A DNA stretch of 32,324 bases. Source: Atribacterota bacterium. GTDB taxonomy: Bacteria; Atribacterota; Phoenicimicrobiia; Phoenicimicrobiales; Stramentimicrobiaceae. Positions 8,558-15,260 of this stretch are shown here, one piece after another. The stretch covers positions 1-32,324 of the forward strand of contig JAQUNC010000029.1 of NCBI GenBank assembly GCA_028717805.1. Reading direction: 5' to 3'. Within the stretch, counting starts at the first letter, position 1, and every line of letters starts with the position of its first letter. A program made the translations under genes and the position numbers. The notes beneath the pieces were generated by a model that did not search any database, was not told the DNA's origin, and saw only the letters and a list, made by a program, of their open reading frames with translations.

Positions 8558-10021
8558 TTAGCTCTTCCAGAATTCAGGAATAAGTAGGATAAAGACGGTA
8601 TAAATTTCTAATCGCCCTAATAGCATGCATAAACTTAACAGAATTTTACCTAAAGGTGGTATAAAGGCATAGTTTTGGGTAGGCCCGACTAATCCTAATC
8701 CTGGTCCGACATTACCCAGAGTAGCTGCAACTGAAGTCATAGCACTGACCAGGTCCAAGCCCAAAGCTGACATAACCAGGGAACTGAAGACAAATATCAT
8801 AATATATAACAGAAAAAAAGAAGTAACATTGCTTGCTACCTCATCTGAAATTTTTTTATTACCAACATAAATAGGGGTGATAGCATGTGGATGAAGAATT
8901 CTTTGAAACTCTCGACCAACCTTTTTTAATAAAATGAGAATCCGAATATTTTTGATAGCACCACCGGTGGAACCAGCACAACCTCCGATAAACATTAAAA
9001 TAATTAAAATACTCTTTGAGAGAGTTGGCCATTGATCGAAATCAGTGGTGGCAAAACCAGTTGTAGTTACTATAGAAACAACCTGAAATGAAGCATAACG
9101 GAGGGCAGTTAATATTGATTTATAAATATAAAGATGTAATTGGGTAGTAATGATAAAAATGGATATAAAAATTACTCCTAAATAAAAAAGGAATTCTCTA
9201 TCTTTAAATAAACTTTTTAAATTACCATGCAATACTTTGTAGTGCAGGGTAAAATTTGCGCCTGCTATGAGCATGAAAAAAGTCATTATCATATCGTAGG
9301 TAGGATTGTTATAGTGACCAACACTTAGATTTTTAGGTGTAAAACCTCCTGTAGCCATGGTGCCAAACATATGCGTAATTGCATCATATAAAGACATTCC
9401 GGTTAGGTAAAGACAAACAACCTGGAGACCAGAGATAATGATATAAACCAGATATAATAACTTTGCTGTTTCTTTGATACGTGGTTTCAACTTATCTGGT
9501 TCTGGTCCGGGGACCTCTAATTTGAATAATTGCATACCTCCTACACCTAATGCAGGTAAGATTGCCACAACCAATACAATAATTCCCATTCCTCCTATCC
9601 ATTGTATTTGATTCCTCCAAAATAGAACAGAAAGCGGATTTCCTTCGATATATTGAAGAACCGTTGCCCCGGTGGTAGTGAAGCCTGACATTGATTCAAA
9701 ATAGGCATCAATAAAATTAGTTAATGTCCCGCTAAAAAGAAAGGGAAATGATCCAAATGTTGCTGCAATTATCCATCCCAGTGTAGCAATAGCAAAGCCC
9801 TCTTTTCTTCCTATTCCATCTTCAGTTTTGAAATTAAAGTGTAAGAACAATCCGGAGAGGGAAGTTATTATTATTGAGGACAAGAAGGCATATATAGCTA
9901 CCTCTTCTTGGTAATAAAGGGCATAGAACAGAGGAAAGATCATACTTAAACCCAGGAAAAATATTAATATACCGAGAGTATTGAATACAATGCTATATTT
10001 CAATGAATTAAATTTCCCCAC
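8558..10021 (-). CDS. trkH: Trk potassium uptake system membrane subunit TrkH
   Basis: TrkH is the K+-translocating membrane subunit that works with the NAD(H)/nucleotide-binding TrkA ring. The 487 residues are highly hydrophobic, and all four pore loops can be read: SGFTTTGAT (112-120), MATGGFTPKN (222-231), TTTGFATTDF (319-328) and ATLGNVGPG (433-441), each with the selectivity-filter glycine. A GTG start at 10021 lies one base after the trkA stop codon, with no separate strong ribosome site visible, so translational coupling to trkA is likely. The two genes form a complete operon. A TTG at codon 7 is a less attractive alternative start. Confidence 0.96.
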   Translation of the reverse strand: MGKFNSLKYSIVFNTLGILIFFLGLSMIFPLFYALYYQEEVAIYAFLSSIIITSLSGLFLHFNFKTEDGIGRKEGFAIATLGWIIAATFGSFPFLFSGTLTNFIDAYFESMSGFTTTGATVLQYIEGNPLSVLFWRNQIQWIGGMGIIVLVVAILPALGVGGMQLFKLEVPGPEPDKLKPRIKETAKLLYLVYIIISGLQVVCLYLTGMSLYDAITHMFGTMATGGFTPKNLSVGHYNNPTYDMIMTFFMLIAGANFTLHYKVLHGNLKSLFKDREFLFYLGVIFISIFIITTQLHLYIYKSILTALRYASFQVVSIVTTTGFATTDFDQWPTLSKSILIILMFIGGCAGSTGGAIKNIRILILLKKVGREFQRILHPHAITPIYVGNKKISDEVASNVTSFFLLYIMIFVFSSLVMSALGLDLVSAMTSVAATLGNVGPGLGLVGPTQNYAFIPPLGKILLSLCMLLGRLEIYTVFILLIPEFWKS

Positions 10022-10022
10022 T

Positions 10023-11357
10023 TCATAAAAAAAGCTGTTCTATCTTATTAATTTCTGTTGTTTTAGTAAATACAATGACCTTATCCCCTGCTTTGATAAA
10101 ATCATCTCCATGAGGAATAATTACCTCTTCTTTTCTAATAATTGCCCCAATAATGGAATTTTTTGGAAAATCAATTGATTTTAAAGGTTTATCATTGATT
10201 TTACTATCTGGTTGGGCAATTAATTCTGCTACCTCAATTTCTCCTTCTTTGAGTAAGGTGAGGGTGATAAGTTCACCACGTTTCAGGAAACGTAATATGG
10301 CGGAAGCAGTTGTTAGACGAGGGTTGACAACTGCATCTATACCTATTTTTTCTAAAATAGGAATGTAATTAGTTCTGCTAATTTTGGCAATAACCTTTTT
10401 TGTCCCAAGATGTTTTGCCAGTAGTGATACCAGTAGATTCTCTTCATCATAACCGGTAACTGCAACAAATCCATCAGTTTTTTCAATTCCTTCTTCCTTT
10501 AGAAGTTCTATATTGGTACCGTCTCCATTAATAACCAATGTTTGAGGTAATAATTCTGATATTGTTTCGCTTTTTTGCTTATTCATTTCGATTAATTTTG
10601 TTTTGATACCAATTTTATTTAATAGAGAAGCAACCTGAATACCAATGTTACTTCCACCAAAGATAAGAACATTTTGTAAAACGCCGGATTTCTTATTACA
10701 CAACAGTTCCAAATCAGAGTAATTTTCTTTCCTGATTAATAAATATACAGTATCTCCTATAAAAATTTCATCATTACCCGTAGGAATTATTAGGTTATCC
10801 TCTCTAAAGATAGCTGCCATCAGGGTATGACGCCCAAAACTAATATCTCTTATTTTTTTATTAGCAAAATGGCAATCCTCTTCAATTTTTAAGCCAAATA
10901 AAGAAATTTTTCCACCAGCAAAATCCTGAGCTTCGCAGACATTGGAAGGAGTTTTTAATAATCTTACTATTTCTTTAGCTGTTGCTCTTTCAGGATTAAT
11001 AACATAATCAATACCTAATTTTTCCTTGGAAAGTGAGTTGCTGTACATATATTCAGTATTTCTGATGCGGGCAATAGTTTTAGCAACATTAAATTGTTTT
11101 GCTGTCATACAAGCAACCATATTGACCTCATCTATCCTGGTTACTGCAATAAGCATATCTGCTTCTTTTATTCCTGCTTGTTCCAGAATTCTTACATTAG
11201 CGCCGTTTCCAATAATGGTCATGATATCCAGATTACTATCCAGATCCTGTCTGATATCTTCACGTTTGTCTATAATAGTTACATCATGATTTTCTGCTGA
11301 AAGAGTCTGAGCAATTTGGATACCAACTTTGCCTGCTCCAATAATTATAACTTTCAA
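10023..11357 (-). CDS. trkA: Trk potassium uptake regulatory subunit TrkA
   Basis: TrkA is the cytoplasmic gating ring of the Trk K+ transporter. It has the full-length double arrangement: RCK_N Rossmann domain with GAGKVG (7-12) and an acidic residue after the second strand (IIDKRED), RCK_C, a second RCK_N with LIFGGSNIG, and a second RCK_C. AGGAGG (11371-11366) is only 2 bases from an ATG at 11363 but 8 bases from the TTG at 11357. The TTG yields MKVIIIGAGKVG, the usual TrkA N-terminus, so I prefer it; the ATG would add two residues. A perfect 9-base-pair hairpin touches the ribosome site and may tune translation. trkH follows one base after the stop. Confidence 0.95.
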   Translation of the reverse strand: MKVIIIGAGKVGIQIAQTLSAENHDVTIIDKREDIRQDLDSNLDIMTIIGNGANVRILEQAGIKEADMLIAVTRIDEVNMVACMTAKQFNVAKTIARIRNTEYMYSNSLSKEKLGIDYVINPERATAKEIVRLLKTPSNVCEAQDFAGGKISLFGLKIEEDCHFANKKIRDISFGRHTLMAAIFREDNLIIPTGNDEIFIGDTVYLLIRKENYSDLELLCNKKSGVLQNVLIFGGSNIGIQVASLLNKIGIKTKLIEMNKQKSETISELLPQTLVINGDGTNIELLKEEGIEKTDGFVAVTGYDEENLLVSLLAKHLGTKKVIAKISRTNYIPILEKIGIDAVVNPRLTTASAILRFLKRGELITLTLLKEGEIEVAELIAQPDSKINDKPLKSIDFPKNSIIGAIIRKEEVIIPHGDDFIKAGDKVIVFTKTTEINKIEQLFL

Positions 11358-11370
11358 AAGCATTTCCTCC

Positions 11371-11393
11371 TGAGCAAAAACAACTTTTGCTCA
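11371..11393 (-). promoter_or_regulatory. Leader hairpin abutting the trkA ribosome binding site
   Basis: TGAGCAAAA and TTTTGCTCA form a perfect 9-base-pair stem with a 5-base loop. On the mRNA strand the last stem base is the first A of the AGGAGG ribosome site. The stem thus leaves the GGAGG free. The CAAAAG of its 5' arm and loop edge could alternatively pair with CTTTTG at the start codon (11360-11355) and block initiation. The hairpin is seen directly; the switch is inference. Confidence 0.55.
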
Positions 11394-11400
11394 AAATTTA

Positions 11401-11416
11401 TTTTTAACGTTAAAAA
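11401..11416. repeat. Perfect 16-base palindrome upstream of trkA
   Basis: TTTTTAACGTTAAAAA reads identically on both strands. It lies 44 bases or more before the trkA start and just upstream of the leader hairpin, a position suited to an operator. Its function is unknown. Confidence 0.4.
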
Positions 11417-11512
11417 GAGAAATCATTTATTATTTAGGTTCTCAATTTATTAACATCAGAGTGTTAATTACAATACTCTGATATCTTTTTGCAGTAATTG
11501 TTAAAGATTTAG

Positions 11513-11538
11513 GATATTCAAGGGGCCCCCTGAGAATC
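11513..11538. repeat. Dispersed hairpin repeat, copy 1 (CAAGGGG family)
   Basis: GATATTCAAGGGG is followed directly by a C-rich arm and TGAGAATC, forming a GC-rich hairpin in very AT-rich DNA. The same arms recur in inverted orientation at 18345-18377, including a shared TTAAA just outside the GAGAATC end. This makes it a dispersed element and not a one-off structure. Confidence 0.5.
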
Positions 11539-11662
11539 CCTTAAATTAATATCAAGTTTAATATTTAGCAGTACCTTATATCTATTTTTTAATCCATTTG
11601 GATTTTCTATGAATATTTACCTAATAATCTTGTTAGCATATATTGTTTCTAAAAAAGAAAAG

Positions 11663-11703
11663 TTAATAGTATCGCAATTTTTCTAAAATTCTGATACTAT
11701 CAA
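11663..11703. repeat. Large two-tier stem-loop
   Basis: TTAATAGTATC (11663-11673) pairs with GATACTATCAA (11693-11703) at 10 of 11 positions. Inside a 2x2 internal loop, AATTTT (11676-11681) pairs with AAAATT (11685-11690) around a TCT loop. The structure spans 41 bases with only one mismatch and one small internal loop, which is hard to get by chance even at this AT content. Confidence 0.55.
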
Positions 11704-11759
11704 CTATATATTGTAACAAAAATTCAAATTTTTCCAAAATACAATGTAAAAATATAGTT
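11702..11759. repeat. Second large stem-loop adjoining the first
   Basis: AACTATAT (11702-11709) pairs with ATATAGTT (11752-11759). ATTGTA (11710-11715) pairs with TACAAT (11740-11745), and AAAAATT (11718-11724) pairs with AATTTTT (11727-11733) around CA. It shares two bases with the preceding stem-loop, so the two could be alternative folds or neighbouring helices. Confidence 0.45.
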
Positions 11760-11990
11760 AAACATCTTCCTATTTTATTAGTATAGTCTAATCTTTCTGG
11801 TAAAATTATATATTATTATCATATATATTATTAATTTACATCATAATAGAAGATATTTACTGTCTTGGGAATTGTATACCCTTTTCCTACTTTTGTCAAC
11901 CTGAGCTGTTCAATATAAATAAATCTTAAAAGAGATTCCTCCTGGATAATCGGACAACAAGGTTGGTTTCATTCTAAGAAGTCTGAAATA

Positions 11991-12018
11991 TTGGGTATCT
12001 CAAGATGAATGTTATGAT
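11991..12018 (+). promoter_or_regulatory. Candidate promoter for the radical SAM gene
   Basis: TTGGGT (11991-11996) and TATGAT (12013-12018) are separated by 16 bases and lie about 37 bases before the GTG start. Matches to the consensus are moderate (4 and 5 of 6), so this is tentative. Confidence 0.3.
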
Positions 12019-12054
12019 ATAAATAGAGTATTATGAAAATAAAGAAGTTCAGAA

Positions 12055-13437
12055 GTGAGTAGAGTCAGAAAAAAAATTAAATTGCTTTTAATAAATCCAT
12101 GGATATACGATTTTACTGCTTATGATTTCTGGTCTAAACCATTAGGATTGCTTTATGTTGCAGCTATATTAAGGGAAAAGGACTATCATATAGATTATAT
12201 TGATTGTATGGATCGTTTTGAACCAGGTTTACTGAAGAAATCGGACTATGTTTTAGCAAAACATAATCTTGATGGAAGAGGACCATTTTATAAAGAAAAA
12301 ATAACAAAACCAGAATCCTTGAAACACATTCCCAGAAACTATTGTCGTTATGGTATTACTGAATCAATTTTTCAGGAAAAAATACAATATTATTCTAAAC
12401 CAGATGCTGTTTTAATAACATCCATAATGACTTACTGGTATCCTGGTGTTTTTAGGACTATTGAGCTAGTAAAAAAATATTATCCCGATTGTCCTATCAT
12501 CTTGGGAGGTATCTATACTACGCTATGTTATCAGCATGCAGTAAATTTTTCCAAGGCTGATTATATTCTTAAAAATGTTCAATTGGATACATTATTGCAA
12601 TTGTTACAAAATATAACAGGTCATTCCATCAGCCAGCATGATTCAAAGAATAATGACTATCAAAATCTAAATTATTATCCTTATCCGGCATGGGATTTAT
12701 ATCCCATGCTTGATTATATTTGTTTGATGACTTCAAGGGGTTGTCCATTTAGATGTAGTTATTGCGCCTCTTATTTAATTAATTCTAAGCTTGAATTCCG
12801 AAAAGCAGATCAGGTTGTAAATGAAATAATTTACTGGAAAAGATTAAAAAGAATTAATAATTTTGTTTTTTATGATGATGCTTTATTGGTAAAGGCAGAA
12901 AAATACTTTATACCTCTATTGAAAGAAATAAAAAAGAGAGATTTAAACATTAATTTTTATACCCCTAATGCCTTACACGCTGGATTAATTACCCAACCAA
13001 TCGCCCAATTAATGCTGGAATGTGGATTTAAGAAGATATGGCTGGGGCTAGAAACAACTGATCCAAAATTACAAAAGAAGACAGGTAATAAAGTGGATAA
13101 TGCTTCTTTTATAAAGGCGGTTAAGATTTTATTACAAGAAGGGTTTTCTCCAGAACAGATTCGAGCTTATTTGTTAATTGGCTTACCAGAACAGAACGTA
13201 CAAAGTATTATTGATTCAATTCGTTTAGTGCTAGATAATGGTATTAAACCATACCTGGCAAAATATTCTCCTATTCCTGGAACAAAAATGTGGAAAAATA
13301 TTATTAGAGAGTATGGCTGGCAAGAACCAGTTGATCCTTTATGGCATAATGATGCTTTAATGCCTTATTGCTCTCCTTATATGAACAACCGACAATATCA
13401 ACAGATAAAGATGTTAATAAAAAATTTCAAATTATAA
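12055..13437 (+). CDS. B12-binding-domain radical SAM protein
   Basis: The 460-residue protein has the BchE/methylthiotransferase-like layout. An N-terminal cobalamin-binding-type Rossmann domain (about 8-190) includes LLLINPW, SKPLGLLYVAAIL and PIILGGIYTTL. The radical SAM domain follows, with CPFRCSYC (C230, C234, C237) binding the 4Fe-4S cluster, preceded by the usual TSRG. Such enzymes carry out radical methylations, cyclisations or rearrangements; the substrate cannot be deduced. The start is a GTG at 12055 with only a weak purine-rich stretch upstream. An overlapping short ATG frame at 12033 is not convincing. It stands alone between the long hairpin-rich gap and spoVS, with no biosynthetic neighbours that would reveal a pathway. 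Confidence 0.85.
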   Translation: MSRVRKKIKLLLINPWIYDFTAYDFWSKPLGLLYVAAILREKDYHIDYIDCMDRFEPGLLKKSDYVLAKHNLDGRGPFYKEKITKPESLKHIPRNYCRYGITESIFQEKIQYYSKPDAVLITSIMTYWYPGVFRTIELVKKYYPDCPIILGGIYTTLCYQHAVNFSKADYILKNVQLDTLLQLLQNITGHSISQHDSKNNDYQNLNYYPYPAWDLYPMLDYICLMTSRGCPFRCSYCASYLINSKLEFRKADQVVNEIIYWKRLKRINNFVFYDDALLVKAEKYFIPLLKEIKKRDLNINFYTPNALHAGLITQPIAQLMLECGFKKIWLGLETTDPKLQKKTGNKVDNASFIKAVKILLQEGFSPEQIRAYLLIGLPEQNVQSIIDSIRLVLDNGIKPYLAKYSPIPGTKMWKNIIREYGWQEPVDPLWHNDALMPYCSPYMNNRQYQQIKMLIKNFKL

Positions 13438-13484
13438 CTGTTAAATATGAGAAATACAATCTAATTTCATTTATGAGACAAATT

Positions 13485-13493
13485 TGTTATAAT
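13485..13493 (+). promoter_or_regulatory. Candidate extended -10 promoter upstream of spoVS
   Basis: TTTGTTATAAT contains an extended -10 element (TGTTATAAT, 13485-13493). No good -35 box is present. The identical nine bases occur before the PEGA gene at 15190-15198. It would give a leader of about 190 bases containing an orphan ribosome-site sequence, GAAGGAGGTG, at 13551-13560. Confidence 0.4.
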
Positions 13494-13687
13494 AATTAAT
13501 AGAAAAAGTAGCTATTAGGATTTAATGATTCGTTATTTGTTGGTAATTTTGAAGGAGGTGTATGAGAGTTTAAAATTCATTGCTCTAAGAGATATCTATA
13601 CAAAATAAAAGTTATATAAAATAAGAAGTAACGATAATTACAACATTAGGAGAATAGTTGCTAGTATATAGATATAGGAGGTTCTAA

Positions 13688-13951
13688 ATGGAATTGTTAA
13701 AGGTTTCTTCAAAATCAAATCCAAAAGCAGTTGCCGGTGCATTAGCAGGAGTAATAAGAGAAAAAGGTAAGGTCGAATTACAAGCAATAGGGGCAGGTGC
13801 CGTTAACCAAGCGATTAAAGCCATTGCCATTGCTAGGGGATATACAGCAACAAGTGGAGTTGATTTAGTTTGTATCCCGGCTTTTGTCGATGTTGAAATT
13901 AATGGTGACGAGAGAACTGCAATTAAATTTTTAGTTACTCCCAGTTCATAA
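13688..13951 (+). CDS. spoVS: SpoVS-family protein
   Basis: The 87-residue protein closely fits SpoVS: MELLKVSSKSNPKAVAGALAG at the start, then QAIGAGAVNQAIKAIAIARGY and a FVDVEINGDERTAIKF end. In Bacillus SpoVS affects septation and spore coat assembly. The same fold is common in non-spore-forming lineages, where its role is unclear; it is Alba-like and may bind nucleic acid. Its presence therefore does not prove sporulation. ATAGGAGGT stands 6 bases before the ATG. A leader of roughly 190 bases with an additional strong ribosome-site sequence precedes it. An Asp23-family gene follows 61 bases later on the same strand, so the two are probably cotranscribed. Confidence 0.95.
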   Translation: MELLKVSSKSNPKAVAGALAGVIREKGKVELQAIGAGAVNQAIKAIAIARGYTATSGVDLVCIPAFVDVEINGDERTAIKFLVTPSS

Positions 13952-14012
13952 GCTATTCTTGAAACATTGTATATAGGGAGTTATTTTACATAAATATTAA
14001 GGAGTAATTATT

Positions 14013-14513
14013 ATGCAAGATCAAGAAATAGATGCTAAGAAAGTTAATAAAGAGAAAATAAAAAAAGAGAGAGTTCAACCACCGGTAGAAAAAGTTGAAA
14101 AAAAAGCAGATCTACCTCCACAAGAAAACTCGGGGAAAAAAGAAAAAATTATCAAAGATAATTTAGGAGAAATTAACATTCTTCCTGAAGTTTTAGCAAC
14201 TATCGTAAGTAGAGTAGTTAGCAATATTTCTGGTGTTGCCGGTTTGGTTACCCATTCTAAAAGTGGATTTGGGACACTGCTAGGTGTAAAAGAGATAGAA
14301 GAGGGGATTAAAGTTGATTTAATGGAAGGAAAATCTATGTCAACTTGTATCTCTGTGATTGTTGAATATGGTTCCACTATAATTGATCTGGCTAAAAGAA
14401 TCCAATTGGTAGTAAAAAGTGAGGTAGAAGATAAAACGGGACTTTTTGTAAAAGCAGTGGATGTAAATGTTATGGGTGTACAGATGTCTGGAAAGCAGAG
14501 TAAGACGAAGTAA
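14013..14513 (+). CDS. Asp23/Gls24 family envelope stress-type protein with charged N-terminal extension
   Basis: Residues from about 48 onward match the Asp23 (DUF322) family: LGEINILPEVLATIVSRVVSNISGVAGL, then IKVDLMEGKSMSTCISVIVEYGSTI and VKAVDVNVMGVQM. Asp23 is a cell-envelope-associated alkaline shock protein in staphylococci, where AmaP anchors it. The first ~48 residues here are a low-complexity, Lys/Glu-rich and probably disordered extension, longer than in typical members. No membrane segment is visible. AAGGAG lies 9 bases before the ATG. The gene follows spoVS and ends ahead of a strong bidirectional terminator. Its exact role in this organism is unknown. Confidence 0.88.
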   Translation: MQDQEIDAKKVNKEKIKKERVQPPVEKVEKKADLPPQENSGKKEKIIKDNLGEINILPEVLATIVSRVVSNISGVAGLVTHSKSGFGTLLGVKEIEEGIKVDLMEGKSMSTCISVIVEYGSTIIDLAKRIQLVVKSEVEDKTGLFVKAVDVNVMGVQMSGKQSKTK

Positions 14514-14532
14514 GAGAATCAAGAAAAGAATA

Positions 14533-14576
14533 AAAAAACAGGTCTGTTTATTAAAATAATAGCAGACCTGTTTTTT
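14533..14576. terminator. Bidirectional Rho-independent terminator
   Basis: AAAAAACAGGTCTG (14533-14546) and CAGACCTGTTTTTT (14563-14576) form a perfect 14-base-pair stem with a 16-base loop. T runs are present on either strand. It lies exactly between the convergent Asp23-family and HU genes and should terminate both. Confidence 0.92.
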
Positions 14577-14594
14577 AAATTAATATTTTTTGCT

Positions 14595-14870
14595 TTATTT
14601 ATTAACCTTCTCTTTTAATTCCTTTCCAGGTTTGAAGAATGGTACATTTGTTTTGGGAAGAGATATTTTTTTGCCTGTTCTGGGATTGCGGGCAGTTCTA
14701 GCAGCTCTTACTCTAACACCAAAAGTTCCAAAACCAACTAACCGTACAGATTCTTTTTTAGCTAAGGCTTCAGAAATGTTATCAAAGATACATTCCACAG
14801 CTGCTTTGGCATGAGCTTTTGTTACCCCTCTATCATATGATACCTTGTCAATTAATTCGCTTTTGTTCAA
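14595..14870 (-). CDS. hup: DNA-binding protein HU
   Basis: HU is the small nucleoid protein that bends DNA as a dimer. The 91 residues are typical in length. MNKSELIDKV opens the protein, and the signature GFGTFGVRVRAARTARNPRTG with PFFKPGKELKEKV at the end marks the DNA-binding beta arm and C-terminal helix. The start is a TTG at 14870, unambiguous because a near-perfect AAAGGAGGTG lies 7 bases upstream and the next codons give the canonical N-terminus. A well-formed promoter (14965-14993) lies upstream, and the gene ends at a bidirectional terminator shared with the Asp23-family gene. Confidence 0.97.
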   Translation of the reverse strand: MNKSELIDKVSYDRGVTKAHAKAAVECIFDNISEALAKKESVRLVGFGTFGVRVRAARTARNPRTGKKISLPKTNVPFFKPGKELKEKVNK

Positions 14871-14964
14871 AGTATTACACCTCCTTTCTGGTATGCAATA
14901 GAAAAATTACTTCGTAATTTATTGGTAATGTTAATTTTAAGCAATATTTAGTGATGTTACATTC

Positions 14965-14993
14965 AGAATATTAGAAATAAAGGCTTTTGTCAA
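14965..14993 (-). promoter_or_regulatory. Sigma-70 type promoter of the HU gene
   Basis: On the minus strand a perfect TTGACA (14993-14988) is followed after exactly 17 bases by TATTCT (14970-14965). It lies about 95 bases before the HU start. The consensus -35, ideal spacing and position make it the best promoter in the window. Confidence 0.72.
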
Positions 14994-15189
14994 TTATTTT
15001 TGTATATTAATCTAAAAAATAAGAATTTTCAGGAAAAAATTAATTAATGTTTAGTTCATATCCTACCGATTTAGAGATAGAGGTAAAAGATAGACTAAAT
15101 AAAAATATAAATTCTATAAAATTTTAATTTCTTGGGGAAAGAAACCGATATTTTCACAACTATCAAAAATAGGATTGTAGAGAAAGTTG

Positions 15190-15198
15190 TGTTATAAT
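15190..15198 (+). promoter_or_regulatory. Extended -10 promoter element for the PEGA gene
   Basis: TGTTATAAT is a consensus extended -10. No recognisable -35 sits at 16-18 bases, as is common for extended -10 promoters. It lies 63 bases before the PEGA gene start. Confidence 0.5.
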
Positions 15199-15260
15199 TA
15201 TTATAAATCTGAAAAAAATTTAGTTTTTTGTAAAAATGTTGTCAAGAAAGGAGCAAGAGT

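Larger units (their letters stand above)
11394..12054. other. Long hairpin-rich non-coding gap between trkA and the radical SAM gene
   Basis: I see no credible open frame in this stretch. It contains a 16-base perfect palindrome (11401-11416), a stem of 8 pairs (ATCAGAGT 11455-11462 with ACTCTGAT 11475-11482), a GC-rich hairpin repeat (11513-11538) and two large adjoining stem-loops (11663-11703 and 11702-11759). The far end carries a candidate promoter for the radical SAM gene. I found none of the conserved GC-rich blocks of the c-di-AMP (ydaO) riboswitch that often precedes K+ transporter genes. An undescribed structured RNA or decayed mobile DNA are both possible. Confidence 0.5.
14871..15260. 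other. Divergent promoter region between HU and the PEGA-domain gene
   Basis: This gap carries the HU promoter on the minus strand (14965-14993) and an extended -10 element for the PEGA gene on the plus strand (15190-15198). The middle (about 15000-15180) is AT-rich with no open frame or strong structure that I can see. Confidence 0.6.

Noticed and set aside
11026-11300. Plus-strand open frames inside trkA
   Set aside because: Both lie antisense to the conserved first RCK domain and have no ribosome site.
11394-12054. c-di-AMP (ydaO-type) riboswitch upstream of trkA
   Set aside because: The GC-rich conserved blocks of that class cannot be found on the minus strand; the region is almost entirely AT-rich hairpins.
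13562-13573. Three-codon mini-ORF (ATG-AGA-GTT-TAA) after the orphan ribosome site upstream of spoVS
   Set aside because: Spacing of 3 bases is too short and three codons carry no evidence of selection.
13688-13951. Evidence for sporulation from SpoVS
   Set aside because: SpoVS occurs widely in non-spore-formers and no other sporulation gene is in the window.
14590-14814. Plus-strand open frame of 74 codons across the HU gene
   Set aside because: It is the reverse-complement shadow of HU, which has a clear ribosome site, promoter and family signature.
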